This document shows positions 12,794-21,695 of a DNA stretch of 64,000 bases, piece after piece. The stretch is taken from contig JBAXPV010000002.1 of NCBI GenBank assembly GCA_037132075.1, positions 124,001 through 188,000 of the forward strand, given 5' to 3'. Position numbers and translations under genes: made by a program. How positions within the stretch are numbered: the first letter of the stretch is position 1; each line of letters starts with the position of its first letter. Under the pieces are notes generated by a model, which was not told where the DNA came from, made no database searches, and was given only the letters and a program-made list of their open reading frames with translations. Source of the DNA: JBAXPV01 sp037132075 (GTDB lineage Bacteria; Bacteroidota; Bacteroidia; Bacteroidales; CAIXZF01).

Positions 12794-13942
12794 GCTGATC
12801 GCGTTCCACTTATCCATTGCCTTTGTCTTTTCCTTGTCCAAAACCCTGGCATAAATCTGAGTGTGCCGGATCTCTGTGTGTCCTAAAAGCTTTTGTACTG
12901 TGGTTAAAGGCACCTCAAGATCTGAAAGGCAAATAGTGGCAAATGTATGGCGTGCACAATGGAAGGAAATGTTCTTTTCAATTTTGGCCTTAGTCATGAT
13001 TTCCTTCAGATAACGATTTGTTGGTTGGTTTGAATACACCCGGAAGATCTTTTCAAACGGAAGCCCTGGAGTGATCAAGGCGTTGGCTTTGTCGTGCAAA
13101 GGGATTACCAGGTTGATTTGTGTTTTATGGATCTTCAGCTTGAGTGTATTATCATTGTGTACGTTTACATGAAGCAAGGACTTCACATCAGTAAACCTCA
13201 AACCGGTGTAACAGGCAAACAGGAAATACTGCAGGATTGTCATTTGCGTTTTGGTAAACTGTTTTTTGTCGTACATCTCCTGAAGGAGCTGCACTTCCTC
13301 CAGTGACAGAAACTCGCGGGATCCGTCCCCGTGTTTCACCTTCACATCCTTGAGCGGGTTTGTTTTTATGCAACCGGCCACAATTGCCTTGTTCAGGTAT
13401 GCTTTCAGTGTCCTGAAAGCTTTGTGAATGGTGATGGTGTTATTGCCTCTGTCGATTAGCCAGGACTCATATTGCTTCCAGAAAAACGGCGTTACATCCT
13501 TAAATGACACCTTGGATCTGAATTGCTTCAGTTTGGTCATTTGGCTTTTGTTGGTCCTGTGTGTTTCGCCTGAATACTTTGATTTGAACCTGGTCAGATC
13601 ATCATCCCAAAAATCCAGGAATGAATCTTTTTTGACCTGGTCAGCACTCAGCAGCTGATCAAATTCAGCAAAGCTCAGCGATTCGCCGTCAAGGTTTGCC
13701 CTGGTCAGAAGTTCACGGGCTTTATCTTTGGCTGAATTTATGAGAATATTGTCATTGACAAAGTTCTCTGGACCCGGTTTTATCTCCTGGGTGGATTTGT
13801 TCCAGAAACATTCTTTACAGGAAACGTTCAGAGAATAGACCTTTTTTTTGTCACCTATTTGGACACGGAGACAAATTGGACTTGTTTTGTCCTTTTTCAC
13901 GAAATCTTTCCGGAGAAAGGCATTAATTTGGATTCTGTTCAT
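12788..13942 (-). CDS. Tyrosine recombinase/integrase of the element
   Basis: Counted from ATG 13942 the product has 384 residues; the frame extends to 14011, but the inner start gives the usual arm-binding N-terminus MNRIQINAFLRKDF. Order: N-terminal arm domain (about 1-100), SAM-like core-binding domain (about 105-205) and catalytic domain. The catalytic set is visible: Arg in ACYTGLRFTDVKSL, His-x-x-Arg in HCARHTFATI, a late His in LLGHTEI and the nucleophile Tyr in TQIYARV. It is typical of Bacteroidota prophage/ICE integrases. Its position beside tRNA-Val identifies it as the integrase of this element. Confidence 0.9.
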   Translation of the reverse strand: MNRIQINAFLRKDFVKKDKTSPICLRVQIGDKKKVYSLNVSCKECFWNKSTQEIKPGPENFVNDNILINSAKDKARELLTRANLDGESLSFAEFDQLLSADQVKKDSFLDFWDDDLTRFKSKYSGETHRTNKSQMTKLKQFRSKVSFKDVTPFFWKQYESWLIDRGNNTITIHKAFRTLKAYLNKAIVAGCIKTNPLKDVKVKHGDGSREFLSLEEVQLLQEMYDKKQFTKTQMTILQYFLFACYTGLRFTDVKSLLHVNVHNDNTLKLKIHKTQINLVIPLHDKANALITPGLPFEKIFRVYSNQPTNRYLKEIMTKAKIEKNISFHCARHTFATICLSDLEVPLTTVQKLLGHTEIRHTQIYARVLDKEKTKAMDKWNAISF

Positions 13943-14090
13943 TGGCAATAAGTTACAATGTGGACGGATTGTGGACTTTTTTGCCGTAAACAATAGAAAT
14001 AAAGGTTCCAAAACTTCAACCGCTTAAAATTTTGGTCCCTGAAAATGAGCGTTTTAGAATTTATTTTTTCATAACTTACTCGTTCTCAGT

Positions 14091-14164
14091 GGGTTGTACT
14101 GGATTCGAACCAGTGACCCCCGCCCTGTCAAGGCGATGCTCTAAACCAACTGAGCTAACAACCC
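14091..14164 (-). tRNA. tRNA-Val (GAC)
   Basis: Read on the minus strand, all arms fold: acceptor GGGTTGT/ACAACCC, D stem GCTC/GAGC, anticodon stem TCGCC/GGCGG with loop TTGACAG (anticodon GAC) and T arm ACTGG-TTCGAAT-CCAGT. The 3' end faces the integrase and would be the insertion site of the element. The gene is intact. No 3' CCA is encoded. Confidence 0.95.
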
Positions 14165-14306
14165 GATTGAGCCAGCAAAAGTAACAAATGAAGTCGGAAC
14201 TGCAAATAAATTCTTTATATTAGCTGTTTTAAATTTGGATACATCATGAGTTTTAGAGAATGAGATAGTAACTTAACTACTAAAAATTCTTATAAAAAAT
14301 TATCAC

Positions 14307-14906
14307 ATGAAATCTTGCTTTCTTATTCTACTATGCCTGACAATCAGCTTCCCTGCTTATTGTGGTGGAAGAATCGCCAACGACAACCCAAACATTGACT
14401 CTGCAAGTCTAAGCGTTAGTCTTGTGTATTTCAATAACCAGCTAAGTCCTATTACATTCACTAAAGTTCTGTTGAAGAAAAATGGAATCATTGTTGATTC
14501 GTCCGATACCGGCATCACTGGACAAGTAATTTTCACAAACCTCCCATCGGGTACTTACCAGTGTATACCAAAATGCACCAAGCCCTGGGGAGGCGCTAAT
14601 GCCACCGACGCCCAAGCTGTTGAGCGAAATTTTGTCCATATTTCCAATTTCTATTTAATTGGTATTAAACTATGGGCAGCCGAAATCAACGGAATCGGTG
14701 CAACGCCAGGTGCACTTGATGCATTGCTGATTGTTCGGCGATTTGCAGACATTATTCCGAACTTTATGCCTCCGGGTGTGCTTCCTGGTCAACCTGATTG
14801 GAAATATGAAACTATTAATATCGTGATCTCCGAAAATGGAACCTTTTACCAGCAAATAAAAATGCTTTGCACTGGCGATGTTAATGGATCATATATTCCA
14901 TATTAA
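14307..14906 (+). CDS. Secreted dockerin-like protein, 199 aa
   Basis: Signal peptide of about 20 residues (MKSCFLILLCLTISFPAYC). A prealbumin-like beta sandwich (about 30-95) ends in GITGQVIFTNLPSGTYQC. Then come two dockerin-like halves, GGANATDAQAVERNF and GATPGALDALLIVRRFAD, and a closing CTGDVNGSYIP with an EF-hand-like calcium loop. The same order occurs in the giant protein at 36165 (residues about 1718-1868) and in the remnant at 27546. No T9SS tail is present, so it may be held at the surface through a cohesin-like partner. This is the first chromosomal gene beyond the element. Confidence 0.65.
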   Translation: MKSCFLILLCLTISFPAYCGGRIANDNPNIDSASLSVSLVYFNNQLSPITFTKVLLKKNGIIVDSSDTGITGQVIFTNLPSGTYQCIPKCTKPWGGANATDAQAVERNFVHISNFYLIGIKLWAAEINGIGATPGALDALLIVRRFADIIPNFMPPGVLPGQPDWKYETINIVISENGTFYQQIKMLCTGDVNGSYIPY

Positions 14907-14956
14907 GGCAGATTATTACTTTACAGCTGTCCAAGATCATAAGCTTTTCAAGTAGA

Positions 14957-14991
14957 TTTTCTGAAAATCAAAGCTGAAAAGTATATCTTTG
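14957..14991 (+). promoter_or_regulatory. Promoter of the dipeptidyl peptidase gene
   Basis: TATCTTTG at 14984-14991 matches the TAnnTTTG -7 consensus. A TTTTC at 14957-14961, about 22 bp upstream, could be a weak -33 element. The gene starts 60 bp downstream. Confidence 0.5.
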
Positions 14992-15051
14992 CTTCCTCAG
15001 GTAGCTTGAATAAAGCAACCCAATCCTTTTTTGTTTACTAAATTTTGAAAA

Positions 15052-17232
15052 ATGTCATCACTAAAGAAACTGGCGTTACTGAGCCTGTTACTCCTGGCAA
15101 GCTTCTCGCTCTTCTCACAAACTAAAGAACTAACACTAAAAGACGTATGGGGTAGCCGTGATCTTTTCCCAAAACGCCCTGACGATCTGCAATCACTCAA
15201 AGACGGAGAGCATTATGTCCTGATGAAATCTGATTCTTTAATTGAATATGACTATATTACAGGAACAGCAGGACGTGTTTTTTTCAAGCAAAGTGATTTC
15301 ATTCGCAAAGAGAAAAACGATACACTTCAGCTTATGGACTTCAGCTTCAGTAATGATGAAAGCAAGATCGTGTTCAATACTGAGATGGAACGGATTTACC
15401 GCAGGTCATCAAAATCCAATTATTTTGTAATGGATCTGACATCAAAAAAAATTACCTCTATTAGCGAAGGAGGAAAGCAACGCCTGGCTGACTTCTCCCC
15501 CGATGCCACCAAAGTGGCTTTTGTACGCGACAACAACCTTTTCATCACCGACCTCTCAAACGGAAAAGAGACCCAGGTTACCATGGATGGGAAACAGAAT
15601 GCAATCATTAATGGCGCTACAGATTGGGTTTATGAAGAAGAATTTGAGTTTTCCAAAGGCTTTTACTGGTCACCGGATGGTTCAAAAATAGCATTTTATC
15701 GATTCGACGAGAGTAATGTCAAGGAATTTACGATGACAAAATTCGGCGGTCTGTACCCTGAGGAGTACAAATTCAAATACCCAAAAGCTGGGGAGGCAAA
15801 TTCGCTCATTAGTATTTATATCTACGACCTGAATGCCAAGACCATTAAACCGGTGGACATTGGAAAAGAAACAGATATTTACATCCCAAGGATCAAATGG
15901 ACTAACCTGCCAAACACATTGAGTTTATACAGGATGAACCGCCATCAGAATAAGCTGGAACTTTTGTTTGCTGACGCCAATTCCGGGAAAACAAATGTCG
16001 TTTATACTGAAGAAAACAAATATTATATAGAGATAAACGACAATCTGACCTTCACAAAAGACAATAAATATTTTTTGATCAGCAGCGAGCGGGACGGAAA
16101 CAAACACCTTTACCTCTATGGTATGGATGGCAAGCAGATTTTCCAGCTCACACATGGGAATTGGGAAGTTGATGAGCTTTTGGGTGTTGACGAAACTAAA
16201 AGAGTAATCTTTTTTACCACAACAGAAAGTGGTCCGATGTTTCGTGACATCTGCTGCATAAACATGGATGGTACCCGTAAAAAAAACATCTCCAAACAAA
16301 GGGGTTGGAATGTTGCAGAATTCAGCAAGAATTTCAAATACTATGTCCAAACCTGGCAGGATGCAAATACGCCTCCGGTATACACATTAAAGGACATCAA
16401 GGGGAAAGAACTTAGGGTTTTGGAAGACAATGCCAAACTTCGATTAAAAACGAAAGAATTTGGGTTTGGTAAGCTTAGTTTTTTTACAATTCCGCTCCAA
16501 AATGGGACCGTACTGAATGCCTACGTGATCAAACCTCTGAATTTTGACTCTACAAAGAAGTATCCTGTCTGGATGAATCTCTATGGAGGACCTGGATCAC
16601 AAAGTGTTCAGGATCGTTGGGGATATTATGATTTTATATGGTACCAGATGTTGGCGCAACAAGGCATCCTAAGTATCTGTGTTGACAACCGCGGGACAGG
16701 TGCCCGGGGTGAAGAGTTTAAGAAATGCACCTACCAGGAACTTGGGAAATTAGAGACAGAAGACCAAATCGCCTCTGCAAAATATATCGCCACCCTTCCT
16801 TTTGTTGATGGCAAACGAATCGGGATCTGGGGCTGGAGTTATGGCGGATTTATGTCATCCTTGTGTATGCTCAAAGGTGACGGGACTTTTAAAGCAGGGA
16901 TTGCTGTTGCCCCTGTAACCAACTGGAGGTATTACGACAATATTTATACTGAAAGATATATGCGTACGCCACAGGAAAACCCCAAAGGCTATGACGACAA
17001 CTCACCAATGAATTTCGCTAAAGGCCTGCAAGGTAAATTTTTATTGGTCCATGGCACCGGTGATGACAATGTCCATTTCCAGAACTCCGTTGAACTGGTT
17101 AATGCCCTGGTCAAAGCCAACAAGCAATTCGAGTCCTTTTACTATCCAAACAGGAATCATGGAATTAGTGGAGGAAATACACGAATGCATCTTTATAAAA
17201 TGTTAACTGATTTCATCCAGCAAAACCTCTAA
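15052..17232 (+). CDS. Dipeptidyl peptidase IV family serine peptidase (S9B)
   Basis: 726 residues with a signal peptide (MSSLKKLALLSLLLLASFSLFSQ), so periplasmic. An N-terminal beta-propeller (about 40-480) is followed by an alpha/beta hydrolase domain. The nucleophile lies in GIWGWSYGGFMSSL; the acid is in VHGTGDDNVHFQ and the base in YPNRNHGI. The glutamates of the double-Glu motif that hold the substrate amino terminus are visible as DWVYEEEFEF. It removes X-Pro or X-Ala dipeptides from peptide N-termini. Length and motifs match the family. The upstream intergenic carries its own promoter. Confidence 0.92.
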   Translation: MSSLKKLALLSLLLLASFSLFSQTKELTLKDVWGSRDLFPKRPDDLQSLKDGEHYVLMKSDSLIEYDYITGTAGRVFFKQSDFIRKEKNDTLQLMDFSFSNDESKIVFNTEMERIYRRSSKSNYFVMDLTSKKITSISEGGKQRLADFSPDATKVAFVRDNNLFITDLSNGKETQVTMDGKQNAIINGATDWVYEEEFEFSKGFYWSPDGSKIAFYRFDESNVKEFTMTKFGGLYPEEYKFKYPKAGEANSLISIYIYDLNAKTIKPVDIGKETDIYIPRIKWTNLPNTLSLYRMNRHQNKLELLFADANSGKTNVVYTEENKYYIEINDNLTFTKDNKYFLISSERDGNKHLYLYGMDGKQIFQLTHGNWEVDELLGVDETKRVIFFTTTESGPMFRDICCINMDGTRKKNISKQRGWNVAEFSKNFKYYVQTWQDANTPPVYTLKDIKGKELRVLEDNAKLRLKTKEFGFGKLSFFTIPLQNGTVLNAYVIKPLNFDSTKKYPVWMNLYGGPGSQSVQDRWGYYDFIWYQMLAQQGILSICVDNRGTGARGEEFKKCTYQELGKLETEDQIASAKYIATLPFVDGKRIGIWGWSYGGFMSSLCMLKGDGTFKAGIAVAPVTNWRYYDNIYTERYMRTPQENPKGYDDNSPMNFAKGLQGKFLLVHGTGDDNVHFQNSVELVNALVKANKQFESFYYPNRNHGISGGNTRMHLYKMLTDFIQQNL

Positions 17233-17295
17233 TTGTATAGACATCTCGACAGAATTAGATGTTTTTATATCTTTACAAATTCATAAATCATCCGA

Positions 17296-18066
17296 ATGGA
17301 ATACAATATCCTCAAACCACAATTGACTGATGGCGTTGCTGTATTGACTATCAGTCGCCCTGAAGCGCTGAATGCCTTGAATACCCGCTTCTACGAAGAA
17401 CTGAATGATTACCTTGACAGCATTGAAGATAATGACAGTGTCCGGGTACTTGTGCTCACCGGGGAAGGCAAAGCCTTTGTTGCCGGGGCAGACATTGCAG
17501 AGATGTCGGTGAAGGAGCCTGAGGCTGCTACACTATTCTCTCGGCTGGGGCAAAAATCAATGGCGAGACTCGAAGACCTTGGGATTCCGGTAATTGCCGC
17601 TGTCAATGGCTTTGCACTTGGTGGTGGCTGCGAGCTTGCGCTTGCCTGTGATTTCAGAATTGCCAGCAATAAAGCAAAGTTTGGTCAGCCCGAAGTTAAC
17701 CTTGGCCTGATCCCCGGATTTGCCGCAACCCAACGCCTTCCCAGGCTTATTGGAATTGGAAACGCATTATTTATGCTAATGACAGCTGAAATGATCACTG
17801 CAGACCAGGCTTTAAGCATGGGATTGGTGCAACAAGTCACAGAACCTGAGAATCTCATGGAAGTTGTCATGAATCATGCCCGTAAAATTGCAGCTAACGG
17901 ATCCTTTGCCATCAACAGAATTAAAACAGTGACACGAAGCGGTATCAATCTAGACTTTGAAATGGGATGTGACATGGAAGCCCAGGAATTCGGGGACCTC
18001 TTTGGAGAACCAACCTCAAAAGAAGGGATGAAAGCATTTTTAGAAAAACGTAAACCTAACTGGTAA
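17296..18066 (+). CDS. Enoyl-CoA hydratase/crotonase
   Basis: 256 residues of the crotonase fold. The oxyanion-hole motifs are present (AFVAGADIAEM and NGFALGGGCELALACD), and Glu residues at the hydratase positions appear in GGGCELALACDFRIAS and QPEVNLGLIPG. It hydrates crotonyl-CoA and other short enoyl-CoAs. It is the first gene of a run leading to etfA (12-bp gap to the hydroxyacyl-CoA dehydrogenase), consistent with a beta-oxidation or butyryl-CoA pathway. Confidence 0.88.
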   Translation: MEYNILKPQLTDGVAVLTISRPEALNALNTRFYEELNDYLDSIEDNDSVRVLVLTGEGKAFVAGADIAEMSVKEPEAATLFSRLGQKSMARLEDLGIPVIAAVNGFALGGGCELALACDFRIASNKAKFGQPEVNLGLIPGFAATQRLPRLIGIGNALFMLMTAEMITADQALSMGLVQQVTEPENLMEVVMNHARKIAANGSFAINRIKTVTRSGINLDFEMGCDMEAQEFGDLFGEPTSKEGMKAFLEKRKPNW

Positions 18067-18077
18067 AAACGAATTAT

Positions 18078-19409
18078 ATGACCTACGACGAAAGATTGCA
18101 GCACGTAAGCGTACTTGGTGCTGCGGGCAAAATGGGAAGTGGCATCTTGCTGCTCACAGCCTTGGAAATGGCAGATGTTAGCTTAAAACCTGAAAACAAA
18201 AGCAAAGTTTTTTCCTTAAATGCTATTGATGTCAGTAATGAGGCTCTGGGGGGATTGATGAATTACCTCAGAGCTCAAATTGGAAAGATGGCCGAGAAAA
18301 AAATGGTTCAATTGCGTCAGTTTTATTCTGACAGGGCTGATTTGATTGAAAACTCAGAAATCGTTGATGCTTATGTCAATTATACGATGAGTCTTGTCAG
18401 ACCAGTAACCCGGCTAGAAAATGCTTTTGATTCTTACCTGATCTTTGAAGCTATAAAGGAAGACCCGGCTTTAAAAGTGAACATCTTTAGTACAATAAAT
18501 AAAAACAACCCCAACAAGCCGTGGTTTTTCACCAATACTTCCTCAATTCCTATTGGAGAACTCGACACCAAAGCCAGCCTTGAAGGTCGTATAGTTGGAT
18601 TTCATTTCTACAACCCGCCTGCAATTCAGAAACTTGTTGAGTTGATTAAGTCACAAAATACACTCCCGGAAATTGAGGCATTCGCACTGGCATATGCGAA
18701 AAATCTTAAAAAAATTGTTGTTCCTTCTCATGATGTTGCTGGTTTTATTGGCAATGGTCACTTTATGCGTGACTTGCTGCAAGGTGTCAAACAAGCTGAA
18801 TCATTACAAGCAGGAAAAACCTTTGCTGAGTCAGTATATATGGTGAATAAAGTTACCCAGGAATTCCTGGTTCGCCCCATGGGTATTTTTCAACTAGTTG
18901 ATTATGTGGGACTTGACGTTTGCTCATATATTCTTAGTGTGATGAATGCCAATTTACAAAATGAACATCTGAACAGTCCTGTGCTTGACGAACTAATTGC
19001 CATGGGCGTAAAAGGGGGACAATATTCTGATGGTTCTCAAAAAGATGGCTTTTTAAAATACGAGAAAGGCAAAATCGTTGCGGTATTTGACAAAAGCACT
19101 AAAAACTATATTGACATTGCCATGATGCAGTCTTCCTGTGATTCAGAAATTGGAGCAGGACCAGCCTCAACACCATTATGGAAAAATGCGGTGAAGGCTA
19201 AAGACAAAGATGCTGTTTTGGCGCCTTACTTCCAGGAGCTTAAATCGATGAATACTCAGGGTGCAGCCCTGGCGCTAGATTTTGCAAAAAACACAAGAGC
19301 AATCGGCCAGAAACTTGTCGCTGACGGAGTTGCAAACAATGAAAATGATGTCAACACTGTATTACTTACAGGATTCTTTCACGCATACGGTCCGATTAAC
19401 AACTACTGA
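18078..19409 (+). CDS. 3-hydroxyacyl-CoA dehydrogenase family protein
   Basis: 443 residues. The N-terminus is a Rossmann NAD-binding motif (VSVLGAAGKMGSGI), followed later by an SSIPIGEL...GRIVGFHFYNPP segment, the usual substrate region of 3-hydroxyacyl-CoA dehydrogenases, and KKIVVPSHDVAGFIGNGHFM leading into the C-terminal helical domain. It is longer than Hbd (about 280 aa), with an extended C-terminal half. It is expected to oxidise 3-hydroxybutyryl-CoA or a homologue with NAD. The stop is two bases before the thiolase start. Confidence 0.82.
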   Translation: MTYDERLQHVSVLGAAGKMGSGILLLTALEMADVSLKPENKSKVFSLNAIDVSNEALGGLMNYLRAQIGKMAEKKMVQLRQFYSDRADLIENSEIVDAYVNYTMSLVRPVTRLENAFDSYLIFEAIKEDPALKVNIFSTINKNNPNKPWFFTNTSSIPIGELDTKASLEGRIVGFHFYNPPAIQKLVELIKSQNTLPEIEAFALAYAKNLKKIVVPSHDVAGFIGNGHFMRDLLQGVKQAESLQAGKTFAESVYMVNKVTQEFLVRPMGIFQLVDYVGLDVCSYILSVMNANLQNEHLNSPVLDELIAMGVKGGQYSDGSQKDGFLKYEKGKIVAVFDKSTKNYIDIAMMQSSCDSEIGAGPASTPLWKNAVKAKDKDAVLAPYFQELKSMNTQGAALALDFAKNTRAIGQKLVADGVANNENDVNTVLLTGFFHAYGPINNY

Positions 19410-19411
19410 TC

Positions 19412-20659
19412 ATGAATAATTTAAGAAAAAAAGTCTATATGGTTGCCGGTTATAATACCATTTCTATGGGAACCGGTCGTAAAGAGTTCAATCCCAAGAA
19501 AGAACGTCCAGGTTTGGAAGAATATATAAAAGAAGCTGGTCAGGCAACATTGAAAATGATTGGGGGTGCTGCGAATGTTGATGAATGCGTGATGGGCAAT
19601 TTTATTGCTTCACGTTTTAACCACCAGGCTAATATGGCTGCATTCTTCCCTTTTATCGACAAAGGCTTGCAATACAAACCTGCCATTCGTGTAGAAGGCG
19701 CGTGTGCCACAGGAGCTTTGGCGCTGATGACAGGGATCAGAAGCGTGCTGGCAGATACAGCTGATGTTGTATTAGTGGTCGGTGTCGAAGTACAAAATAC
19801 CGTAAAGGCAATTTATGGCGCTGACTACCTGGCTGCTGCAGGCTGGGCTCATAACCGAAAAAACGGTCATGCCTATTTTTTTCCAGGGCAATTCAGTGAC
19901 AGAGCCGGTGCTTATTTTGAAAGATATGGGCGCGATAAAACCAGAAAAGCTTTTGCCCGTTGGTTTCGTAATGCCATTGAAAACGCCCGCCTTTGCCCGA
20001 CAGCTCAAGAGCACCACAATGCAACCGTTGACCTTGAAACATTAGCGATGATGGAACCAAATGGGAAATCATTTGTTGATCATCTCAATGTCTTCGATTG
20101 TTCTAAAGTCAGCGATGGGGCTTCTTCCATTGCAGTGGTTTCAGAAGAAGGCCTGAAACGTATTGGTATACCAAAGTCAGAGGCTGTTGAAATCGTTGGA
20201 TGGGGACAAGCCGCTGAAGATCTTACACTTCCTCCGAACGACTTGTGTGAACTCTCTACTGTAAAAAATGCCGCACAAAAGGCATTTATAAGTGCCGGAA
20301 TTACTCACGAACAACTCGCTACTGCTGAAGTCCATGACTGTTTTACCATTGCAGGGATCTTGTCGACAGAAGCGCTTGGTTTTGCCAAACAAGGTGAGGG
20401 TCCTGATTTTGTGTTAGCTGGAGAAACCTCGCGTACAGGACGGATTCCGATGAACACTACAGGAGGACTTATTGGATGGGGACATCCCACAGGAGCCACG
20501 GGTGTACATATGGCAGTCACAATCCTTGAACAATTAACCGGCAAAGCTGGCCTGAATCAAATTGAGATTAAACCAGAAAGACCTTATGGTCTGACAGTTA
20601 ACATGGGTGGAGACGACAAAACACTGGTAGCCCTAATATACAAAAGAGGTGGTGAGTGA
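19412..20659 (+). CDS. Thiolase family protein (acetyl-CoA acyltransferase type)
   Basis: 415 residues. The nucleophilic cysteine is in RVEGACATGALAL, and the C-terminal motif GGLIGWGHPTGATGVHM carries the His and Gly residues of the thiolase active site. AEVHDCFTIAG has the second Cys region. The arrangement is nearer to the SCP2-type thiolases than to AtoB/PhaA. It catalyses condensation or cleavage of 3-ketoacyl-CoA. It is tightly coupled to the dehydrogenase upstream. Confidence 0.85.
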   Translation: MNNLRKKVYMVAGYNTISMGTGRKEFNPKKERPGLEEYIKEAGQATLKMIGGAANVDECVMGNFIASRFNHQANMAAFFPFIDKGLQYKPAIRVEGACATGALALMTGIRSVLADTADVVLVVGVEVQNTVKAIYGADYLAAAGWAHNRKNGHAYFFPGQFSDRAGAYFERYGRDKTRKAFARWFRNAIENARLCPTAQEHHNATVDLETLAMMEPNGKSFVDHLNVFDCSKVSDGASSIAVVSEEGLKRIGIPKSEAVEIVGWGQAAEDLTLPPNDLCELSTVKNAAQKAFISAGITHEQLATAEVHDCFTIAGILSTEALGFAKQGEGPDFVLAGETSRTGRIPMNTTGGLIGWGHPTGATGVHMAVTILEQLTGKAGLNQIEIKPERPYGLTVNMGGDDKTLVALIYKRGGE

Positions 20660-20729
20660 CGTTGTCTGCCTGAACACATTATAAAAGAAGGCGAATCAAT
20701 GTCGCTAAATGTTTGAATTTAGGACTTAA

Positions 20730-21677
20730 ATGAATAGAATCTGTAAACTTTTCAACATCCAATATCCTGTCATACAGGCAGGTATGATCTGGTGTTCTGG
20801 CTGGAGACTTGCCTCGGCCGTGAGCAATGCAGGGGGACTTGGATTGATCGGGGCTGGATCAATGAACCCGGAAGTCTTTGAGGAACATGTGATAAAATGT
20901 AAAGCAGCAACTGACAAACCCTTTGGGGCTAATGTTCCGATGCTTTACCCCCATGCAGAATCCCATTTTCAAACAATAATTAAACATGGGGTGAAGATTG
21001 TCTTTACCTCAGCCGGAAATCCTGCCAAATACACAAGCTTTTTGAAAGAGCATGGGATCACTGTTGTGCATGTCATCCCCAATTTAAAATCTGCTTTAAA
21101 ATGTGCAGATAGTGGTGTTGATGCTATTGTTGCTGAAGGATTTGAAGCCGGAGGACATAATGGAAGGGAAGAATCAACTACCATGACCCTGATTCCCCTG
21201 ATAAGACAAGCGACTACCCTACCCCTGATTGCTGCGGGAGGTATAGGAAGCGGGAGTGCAATGCTGGCTGCTTTTGCCTTAGGAGCAGAGGCTGTTCAGG
21301 TTGGATCGGCTTTTGCTGTGTCTGAGGAATCCTCCGCGCATCCGTCTTTTAAAGCAAAAATTATAGAAGCTAGAGATGGAGACACCTTTCTGTCTCTTAA
21401 AAAATTAGGACCGGTAAGGCTGTTAAAAAATAGATTTGCGGTAACAATTCAGGCAATGGAGTTCGCCGGGGCAAGTCCTGAAGAACTTAGTGAATATCTT
21501 GGTCGTGGACGTGCAAAAAAAGGGATGTTTGAAGGAGAGCTCGATGACGGTGAACTTGAGATTGGACAGGTTGCTGCCCAAATCCATGAAATTCAGCCTG
21601 CTGACATTATATTAAAAAAAATGATCGCTGAATTTAATCAGCGGAAACAGGAAATACTATCTTTAATTTTTGAATAA
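20730..21677 (+). CDS. Nitronate monooxygenase / FabK-like FMN enzyme
   Basis: 315 residues of the FMN-dependent 2-nitropropane dioxygenase/FabK barrel. Seen: N-terminal IQYPVIQAGMIWCSG, the glycine-rich GFEAGGHNG, and the phosphate-binding LIAAGGIGSGSAMLAAFALGAEAVQVGSAF. The family includes nitronate monooxygenases and enoyl-ACP reductases. In this acyl-CoA gene run an enoyl-thioester reductase role is equally likely. Starts 70 bp after the thiolase; 18 bp before the acyl-CoA dehydrogenase. Confidence 0.8.
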   Translation: MNRICKLFNIQYPVIQAGMIWCSGWRLASAVSNAGGLGLIGAGSMNPEVFEEHVIKCKAATDKPFGANVPMLYPHAESHFQTIIKHGVKIVFTSAGNPAKYTSFLKEHGITVVHVIPNLKSALKCADSGVDAIVAEGFEAGGHNGREESTTMTLIPLIRQATTLPLIAAGGIGSGSAMLAAFALGAEAVQVGSAFAVSEESSAHPSFKAKIIEARDGDTFLSLKKLGPVRLLKNRFAVTIQAMEFAGASPEELSEYLGRGRAKKGMFEGELDDGELEIGQVAAQIHEIQPADIILKKMIAEFNQRKQEILSLIFE

Positions 21678-21695
21678 CTAAATAAACGTACGACA

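Larger units (their letters stand above)
1..14115. mobile_element. Integrase-proximal part of an integrated prophage-like element at tRNA-Val
   Basis: The tyrosine recombinase gene reads away from, and sits about 150 bp from, the 3' end of an intact tRNA-Val. That is the usual arrangement when an element has integrated at a tRNA 3' end and rebuilt the tRNA. Almost all genes to the left run on the plus strand with overlaps of 1-8 bp. They include lysis-type genes (GH73, holin-like, u-spanin-like), fibre-like genes and many one-TM proteins, and no housekeeping gene. The right border should lie within the tRNA 3' half. The left border and second att copy are outside the window. That it is a virus rather than another kind of element is inferred. 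Confidence 0.75.

Noticed and set aside
1..14115. The element as a standard tailed prophage or as an integrative conjugative element
   Set aside because: No terminase, portal, tail, relaxase or T4SS gene is visible in 14 kb, although the unseen left part could still change this.
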